A DNA stretch of 64,000 bases from assembly GCA_018897155.1 (NCBI GenBank), contig JAHILE010000029.1:1-64000 (forward strand). Reading direction: 5' to 3'. Within the stretch, counting starts at the first letter, position 1. Every line of letters starts with the position of its first letter. Position numbers and translations under genes: made by a program. This DNA comes from Nanoarchaeota archaeon (lineage in GTDB: Archaea > EX4484-52 > LFW-46). Positions 60,171 through 64,000 of this stretch are shown here, in pieces. Under the pieces are notes generated by a model. It searched no databases. It had not been told where the DNA came from and saw only the letters and a list, made by a program, of their open reading frames with translations.

Positions 60171-60362
60171 ATGGCGTGGAAAGATCACCAATATATTTCA
60201 AAAGCTAAAAATGATATTGAAATAAATGCTCTTTCACAAATGCATTCTCAGGGAATGAATCCAGTTTCCATTGAAGTTATGGAAAAAGACAGCACTTATA
60301 AGGCGATTTCATTGATAGATGATCCCTTAAGGCTTCTCAGAGCGTATGGCGTTCTGGAATAA
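60171..60362 (+). CDS. Small hypothetical protein
   Basis: 63 residues from ATG 60171, 21 bases after aEF1-beta and so possibly in its operon. It has no cysteines or membrane segment, and an even, slightly acidic composition (SIEVMEKDSTYKAISLIDDPLR). I recognise no family. Confidence 0.45.
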   Translation: MAWKDHQYISKAKNDIEINALSQMHSQGMNPVSIEVMEKDSTYKAISLIDDPLRLLRAYGVLE

Positions 60363-60396
60363 AACTATATTAAACTCGCGCACCACATAACATAGA

Positions 60397-61161
60397 ATGA
60401 CAAAGCTCGCAGATATCGTTCAATTTCTTAACGAAACGCTGAATGTTTCAAAAATAAGTGACGATAGCGTGAACGGCCTGCAGGTTGAAGGCGCGCCAGA
60501 AGTCAAAAAAATTGTTCTTGGCGTTGACGCTTCTATAGACTTGTTCGGAAAAGCAAAAGCATCCGGCGCGAATCTTATAATTGTCCATCACGGCATTTTC
60601 TGGGATGGCAAAGATTGCCGAGCAGTCGGGATAATGGCAAACCGGCTGAAATATCTTTTAGAGCACGGAATTTCTCTTTATGCGGTACATCATCCGCTCG
60701 ATGTCCATACACAAACAGGAAACAGTGCAGTTATAGCTTTAAAAATAGGATTGAAAAAAACCATGCCTTTCGGAAAACTCGCGGACGGCAGCTGCGTAGG
60801 TATTTTAGGCGAACTTGAGATGGAAATGCCTGTTGATTCTATACTATCCAAAATTGAGGAGGTTATCGGAAAAGCAGTGCGCAAAGACCTTTTCGGAAAG
60901 AAAACTGTCAGAAAAATCGCGATTGTTTCAGGAGGGGGGGTAAGCTATGCAGAAGAAGCTGCAAAAGAAGGCGCAGACCTCTTTCTTACAGGAGAGCCGA
61001 AGCATGTGGCATACCACAATATAAAGGAGCTTGAAATCAACGCGGTTTATGCAGGCCACTATGAAACCGAAAAATTCGGAGTGATTGCGCTTGGCAAAAC
61101 CCTTGAAAACAGATTTAAAGGTTTAAAGACAGAATTTATTAATTGTCCGACAGGACTTTGA
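60397..61161 (+). CDS. NIF3-like dinuclear metal-centre protein
   Basis: 254 residues. Metal ligands: LIIVHHGIFW and YAVHHPLDVH near the N-terminus, and the distal YAGHYETEKFG. The DADLFLTGEPKH-like stretch (GADLFLTGEPKHVAYHN) is also typical. The family forms hexameric rings. GTP cyclohydrolase activity has been reported for some members, but the cellular role is unclear. ATG 60397. Confidence 0.9.
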   Translation: MTKLADIVQFLNETLNVSKISDDSVNGLQVEGAPEVKKIVLGVDASIDLFGKAKASGANLIIVHHGIFWDGKDCRAVGIMANRLKYLLEHGISLYAVHHPLDVHTQTGNSAVIALKIGLKKTMPFGKLADGSCVGILGELEMEMPVDSILSKIEEVIGKAVRKDLFGKKTVRKIAIVSGGGVSYAEEAAKEGADLFLTGEPKHVAYHNIKELEINAVYAGHYETEKFGVIALGKTLENRFKGLKTEFINCPTGL

Positions 61162-61177
61162 TATTTGGTGATACAAT

Positions 61178-61357
61178 ATTACAATAAAATATGACCGTTC
61201 AAAATGCCTTTGTTGTGCAGGATGTGTTTCTATCTGCCAGAAGAACGCGATAACTTTTACAAAGATGCGGCCTGAAGTGGATGCAAAACTCTGCATTGAC
61301 TGTGCCACCTGTGTTAAGTTCTGTCCAGTGGGCGCGATATCGATTTCTAAAAAATGA
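61178..61357 (+). CDS. 2[4Fe-4S] ferredoxin with ATT start codon
   Basis: The frame KYDRSKCLCCAGCVSIC ... CIDCATCVKFCPVGAISI gives two complete CxxCxxCxxxC clusters in 59 residues, ending TGA 61355-61357. No ATG, GTG or TTG lies between the upstream in-frame TGA (61163-61171 region) and the first cluster. ATT 61178-61180 follows the SD GGTGAT (61168-61173) at normal distance and restores the usual start xTIKYDRSKC. The gene precedes geranylgeranyl reductase, the enzyme such a ferredoxin is known to serve in methanogens. An indel error is the main alternative. Confidence 0.75.
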   Translation: MTIKYDRSKCLCCAGCVSICQKNAITFTKMRPEVDAKLCIDCATCVKFCPVGAISISKK

Positions 61358-61361
61358 TTTT

Positions 61362-61427
61362 ATGAAGTCATAAGGTTATGAAGGAAATGCATTCCAAGAG
61401 TTCCTTTCCAAAGAATAGGTGAATGAA
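61362..61427 (+). promoter_or_regulatory. Conserved 5' leader, copy 3 (before geranylgeranyl reductase)
   Basis: ATGAAGTCAT (61362-61371), hairpin GGAA-ATGCA-TTCC (61383-61395), TTTCCAAAG (61405-61413), SD GGTGA (61418-61422), then ATG 61428. GGAAATGCA is shared with the copy at 5393. It begins five bases after the ferredoxin stop. Confidence 0.6.
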
Positions 61428-62615
61428 ATGAAACTTGAAAATTCATACGATGTCGTTATTGTCGGAGCAGGTCCCGGAGGCTCGATTACTGCAAGAGACT
61501 GTGCAAAGGCCGGATTAAAAGTGCTTTTACTTGAAAAACGGCCGGAAATTGGAGCCCCTAAACGATGTGGCGAGGGTATGAGTCTTGAAGCGCTTCAAAA
61601 AATAGGGTATTTCGGAAACGAGCGATTTGTCACTCAAAGAATCGAGACTGGTTTTTTTATTGCACCGAACGGTAAATCAATTGAAATTCCAAGCGGCACT
61701 GGCGGTTATGTACTTGAAAGAAAAGTTTTTGACAAATTTCTTGCATATGATGCCGCGAAAGCCGGCGCAAAAATAGTGTCAAATGCGGAAGCAATAGAGT
61801 TGATCAAAACAGACGGCAAAATCTCAGGTGTTGTCGTTAATTATAATGAATCAAAACATAGAATTGGCGCAAAAGTGGTTGTGGCCGCTGATGGAATTGA
61901 ATCAAAAATCGCAAAGATGGCTGGGCTCAATACTTCCAGTAGCCTAATGAATATGGCTTCAGGCTATCAATATGAAATGGCTGGTATTGATATAGAAAAT
62001 CCGAAAGCTCTTTATTTTTATTTTGGAAAAAGCATTGCTCCAAGCGGCTACGTCTGGATATTCCCAAAAGGCGAACACATCGCAAACGTAGGCATCGGCA
62101 TCATTGCGCAAAAAGACGGAAGAACCGCAAAACATTATCTTGATAAATGGATTGATTCGATGCCTTTTGTTAAAAAGGGCTCGATTATAGAGGAGAATGC
62201 CGGCGGGATACCTATAGGGAATTTCCTTAAAAAAATGACTGCTGATAATTTCCTTGCAGTAGGGGATGCTGCGCATCAGGTTAATCCAATACATGGCGGA
62301 GGGCTTGCCGAAGCGACAAGCGCCGGGATGTTTGCCGCTAAATTAATCGTTAAGTCAATAAAAGAAGGAAACACTTCTGATAAAAAGCTTGACGAATACA
62401 ATGGGCTTTGGTGGAATGAACGCGGGAATCATCTTCTGAAGCTTGAAAAGCTGATGAATGCTTTCTCAAAGATATCCGATGATGATGTAAATAATATAAC
62501 AAATTCTATTGACAGCGATGGCATTTCAAAAATAATTAACGGTGATTTGGCATTCTCGGCAAAGCTGCTGATGAAAAATCCGAAGCTTATAAAATTGGCT
62601 GCCACTCTTATTTAG
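61428..62615 (+). CDS. Geranylgeranyl reductase family flavoprotein
   Basis: About 395 residues. FAD motif VVIVGAGPGGSITARDCAKAG, then LLEKRPEIGAPKRCGEGM (the family Cys-containing loop), YEMAGI, FPKGEHIANVGIGI and the second FAD motif VGDAAHQVNPIHGGGLAEAT. It saturates the double bonds of digeranylgeranyl-glycerophospholipids in archaeal lipid synthesis. The ferredoxin gene directly upstream is a likely electron donor. The SD of the shared leader selects ATG 61428, not GTG 61419. Confidence 0.9.
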   Translation: MKLENSYDVVIVGAGPGGSITARDCAKAGLKVLLLEKRPEIGAPKRCGEGMSLEALQKIGYFGNERFVTQRIETGFFIAPNGKSIEIPSGTGGYVLERKVFDKFLAYDAAKAGAKIVSNAEAIELIKTDGKISGVVVNYNESKHRIGAKVVVAADGIESKIAKMAGLNTSSSLMNMASGYQYEMAGIDIENPKALYFYFGKSIAPSGYVWIFPKGEHIANVGIGIIAQKDGRTAKHYLDKWIDSMPFVKKGSIIEENAGGIPIGNFLKKMTADNFLAVGDAAHQVNPIHGGGLAEATSAGMFAAKLIVKSIKEGNTSDKKLDEYNGLWWNERGNHLLKLEKLMNAFSKISDDDVNNITNSIDSDGISKIINGDLAFSAKLLMKNPKLIKLAATLI

Positions 62616-62629
62616 CAGAGGCGAATATT

Positions 62630-63688
62630 TTGATAAAAATTCTTGGTGCGGGTTTAAGCGGTCTTTCAGCGGCGATAAATCTTGCAAAGGCGGGAAAAGA
62701 AGTTGAAGTGCACGAACTAAAAAGTGATGTCGGAATGCACATAAAAACCAATTTTCAGGCGCTTCTTAGCGATTCTGCACCGGAAGACTACTTGAGAAAT
62801 CTAAATCTCAATCCCGAATTTTTTTATCATTCTTTAAGCAATGTTTTGTTTTGCACACGCAAAAAGGAATTCGACTTGAAAATACAAAAGAGCATTCCGT
62901 TTGTCTGCCGCGGCGGAAAACAATCTCTTGAATACGGGCTGTTTAAGGAAGCTGAAAAGGTTGGAGTACGTTTCGTGTTTAAGACTACGAAGAGAGAGAG
63001 AGACGTTGATATAATAGCTACTGGGCATAAAAACGCAGACATCGCAGCATTTGGCGCGGTTTACAAGGATAATGGTTTTCTAGGCGAAAGATTTCTAATG
63101 ATGTATGATGATAAGTATTCTCCAAAAGGCTGGTACTTATATGCAACGCCGCACCTCAAAGGCTATGTCAAGATAATGAATTGCGTTCTTAAGCCGCACA
63201 CGCCAAAGGTTAAGGATTTGTTCTTTAAGGCAATCAACGAGCGGGAAATACTGAAGAAAATAGTCGGCGGCCAAAAGCCCGTAGACTATCTTGGAGGTAT
63301 CGGCGGGCTTGATTTTCCGATAAATGGCGTTATTGGCGGAAAATACTATCTTGGCGAGGCAGCAGGCTTTCAGGATCCTTTTCGAGGGTTTGGTATGAAT
63401 TACGCTCTTGAATCAGGCAAGCTTGTAGCAGACGCCATACTTCAGAACAAGGACTACAACAAACTATGGAAGGAAGCATTTATGCCGCACATAAAAAAAG
63501 ACTTCAGCAGACGCTTTATAATGTCTGTTTTTGGCGATATGTTTGTCGAAAATGTTTTTTCTAAAAGGATAAGAAATGGAGTGGTCGATTTTGAAAGCTT
63601 TGCTCCAGCAGGATTTTTTGGCAGGATCGCAATCGACTTTTTCTTTCGCATGGAATTGCTAAGACATAAAATCACAGGCTATTGGTAA
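62630..63688 (+). CDS. NAD(P)/FAD-dependent oxidoreductase, geranylgeranyl reductase-like
   Basis: 352 residues. A glycine-rich FAD motif ILGAGLSGLSAAINLAKAG at the start and a second motif YYLGEAAGFQDPFRGFGMNYALESG. It is shorter than the preceding reductase and lacks its GAPKRCGEG loop, so the substrate may differ. The TTG start at 62630 is 14 bases after the first reductase and has no ATG alternative at the FAD motif. Probably an accessory lipid oxidoreductase. Confidence 0.8.
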   Translation: MIKILGAGLSGLSAAINLAKAGKEVEVHELKSDVGMHIKTNFQALLSDSAPEDYLRNLNLNPEFFYHSLSNVLFCTRKKEFDLKIQKSIPFVCRGGKQSLEYGLFKEAEKVGVRFVFKTTKRERDVDIIATGHKNADIAAFGAVYKDNGFLGERFLMMYDDKYSPKGWYLYATPHLKGYVKIMNCVLKPHTPKVKDLFFKAINEREILKKIVGGQKPVDYLGGIGGLDFPINGVIGGKYYLGEAAGFQDPFRGFGMNYALESGKLVADAILQNKDYNKLWKEAFMPHIKKDFSRRFIMSVFGDMFVENVFSKRIRNGVVDFESFAPAGFFGRIAIDFFFRMELLRHKITGYW

Positions 63689-63723
63689 ATTGCGGTATTC
63701 TTCGGGGTTCTTTAATAGGGATC

Positions 63724-63885
63724 ATGCATTTCATGGATTCGTATAACCATGATATTGACAGGGTGCAAAGGTGCGTCATACATTACGCAGTTCCCGACGG
63801 AAGAATTATTCCGTTCTGCGCGTTTAATGTCCTTCCGGAAAGTTACCGTGAGCAGATAAACAAAAAATTCGGAATTTCTACCTAA
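63724..63885 (+). pseudogene. C-terminal fragment of a radical-SAM protein
   Basis: 53 residues from ATG 63724 (frame open back to TTG 63682). The sequence HFMDSYNHDIDRVQRCVIHYAVPDGRIIPFCAFN resembles, as I recall, the C-terminal end of archaeal radical-SAM proteins of the tetraether-synthase (Tes/MJ0619) type. The SAM cluster and barrel are absent. It may be the remnant of a gene once next to the reductases or a real small protein. The position beside lipid reductases makes the lipid link attractive. Confidence 0.45.
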
Positions 63886-63913
63886 CTTCGCCACATGAAC
63901 ATTAAAGTTATTC

Positions 63914-64000
63914 AAGTTTTGCGTTTTTTAAAATTCACACTCAAATTTCAGTTTTTGTGAATTGATATTTGAGCTCAACTGCCCAAAAAACGCAAAACTT
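63914..64000. repeat. Long inverted repeat at right window edge
   Basis: AAGTTTTGCGTTTTTT (63914-63929) and its exact complement AAAAAACGCAAAACTT (63985-64000) enclose 55 bases with inner pairs TTCACA/TGTGAA and CTCAAAT/ATTTGAG. The arm may continue beyond the window. It looks like a MITE or a large hairpin behind the radical-SAM fragment. Confidence 0.7.

Overview
This window is a gene-dense piece of an AT-rich archaeal chromosome. The evidence is the archaeal information-processing set: archaeal-type AlaRS and LeuRS, PheRS alpha and beta, RNA polymerase subunit L, clamp-loader small subunit, a GINS subunit, Hel308, aIF5A, aEF1-beta, eL8/eS28/eL24/eL42/eS26, Elp3, diphthine synthase, an MC1-type chromatin protein and a geranylgeranyl reductase. 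Many genes have Shine-Dalgarno motifs of the GGTGA or GAGATGA type. The intron-rich tRNA genes fit a DPANN lineage of the Micrarchaeota/ARMAN type, but no rRNA is present, so the placement is an inference.

Layout. 1-5.4 kb: a transposase tail, a CrtI-like oxidoreductase and alaS. 5.4-16 kb: aRNase J, two CorA transporters around an HD hydrolase, an Obg/YchF-type GTPase, a TPR protein, hel308, and a DUF5320-DUF134 pair with two matching palindromic operators. 16-30 kb: aIF5A, leuS, an 835-residue protein with several winged-helix-like segments, rpoL, an ATP-cone/Mrr nuclease, rfcS and a type II/IV secretion ATPase. 30-41 kb: MC1, a tRNA-Ser with two introns, elp3, dphB, psd, a tRNA-Val with a D-loop intron, prephenate dehydratase, AlaX, a broken MFS gene, an aminotransferase and pheS. 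41-48 kb is accessory DNA: pheS and pheT are separated by a reductase, a nucleotidyltransferase/HEPN toxin-antitoxin relic and a three-gene PIN operon. After pheT come small membrane proteins, a transposase relic and a Fic protein. 48-54 kb: a MoxR-DUF58-VWA-BatD-like operon. 54-60 kb: ribosomal proteins, GINS, prephenate dehydrogenase, a Lon-like protease, three tRNAs, a zinc-ribbon protein and aEF1-beta. 60-64 kb: NIF3, a ferredoxin with no normal start codon, two geranylgeranyl-reductase-like flavoproteins and the tail of a radical-SAM protein, which together look like an archaeal lipid-modification cluster.

Four observations stand out. (1) Four of five tRNA genes carry introns, six in all, three of them in the D-loop or T-loop. 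(2) About nine copies of a small palindromic element are scattered through the window, one of them in frame inside the aminotransferase gene. (3) Three unrelated genes share one 5' leader made of a hairpin, TTTCCAAAG and GGTGAATGAAATG. (4) The PIN-centred operon between pheS and pheT ends in a large protein I do not recognise. I had no search tools, so family names rest on motifs I could read.
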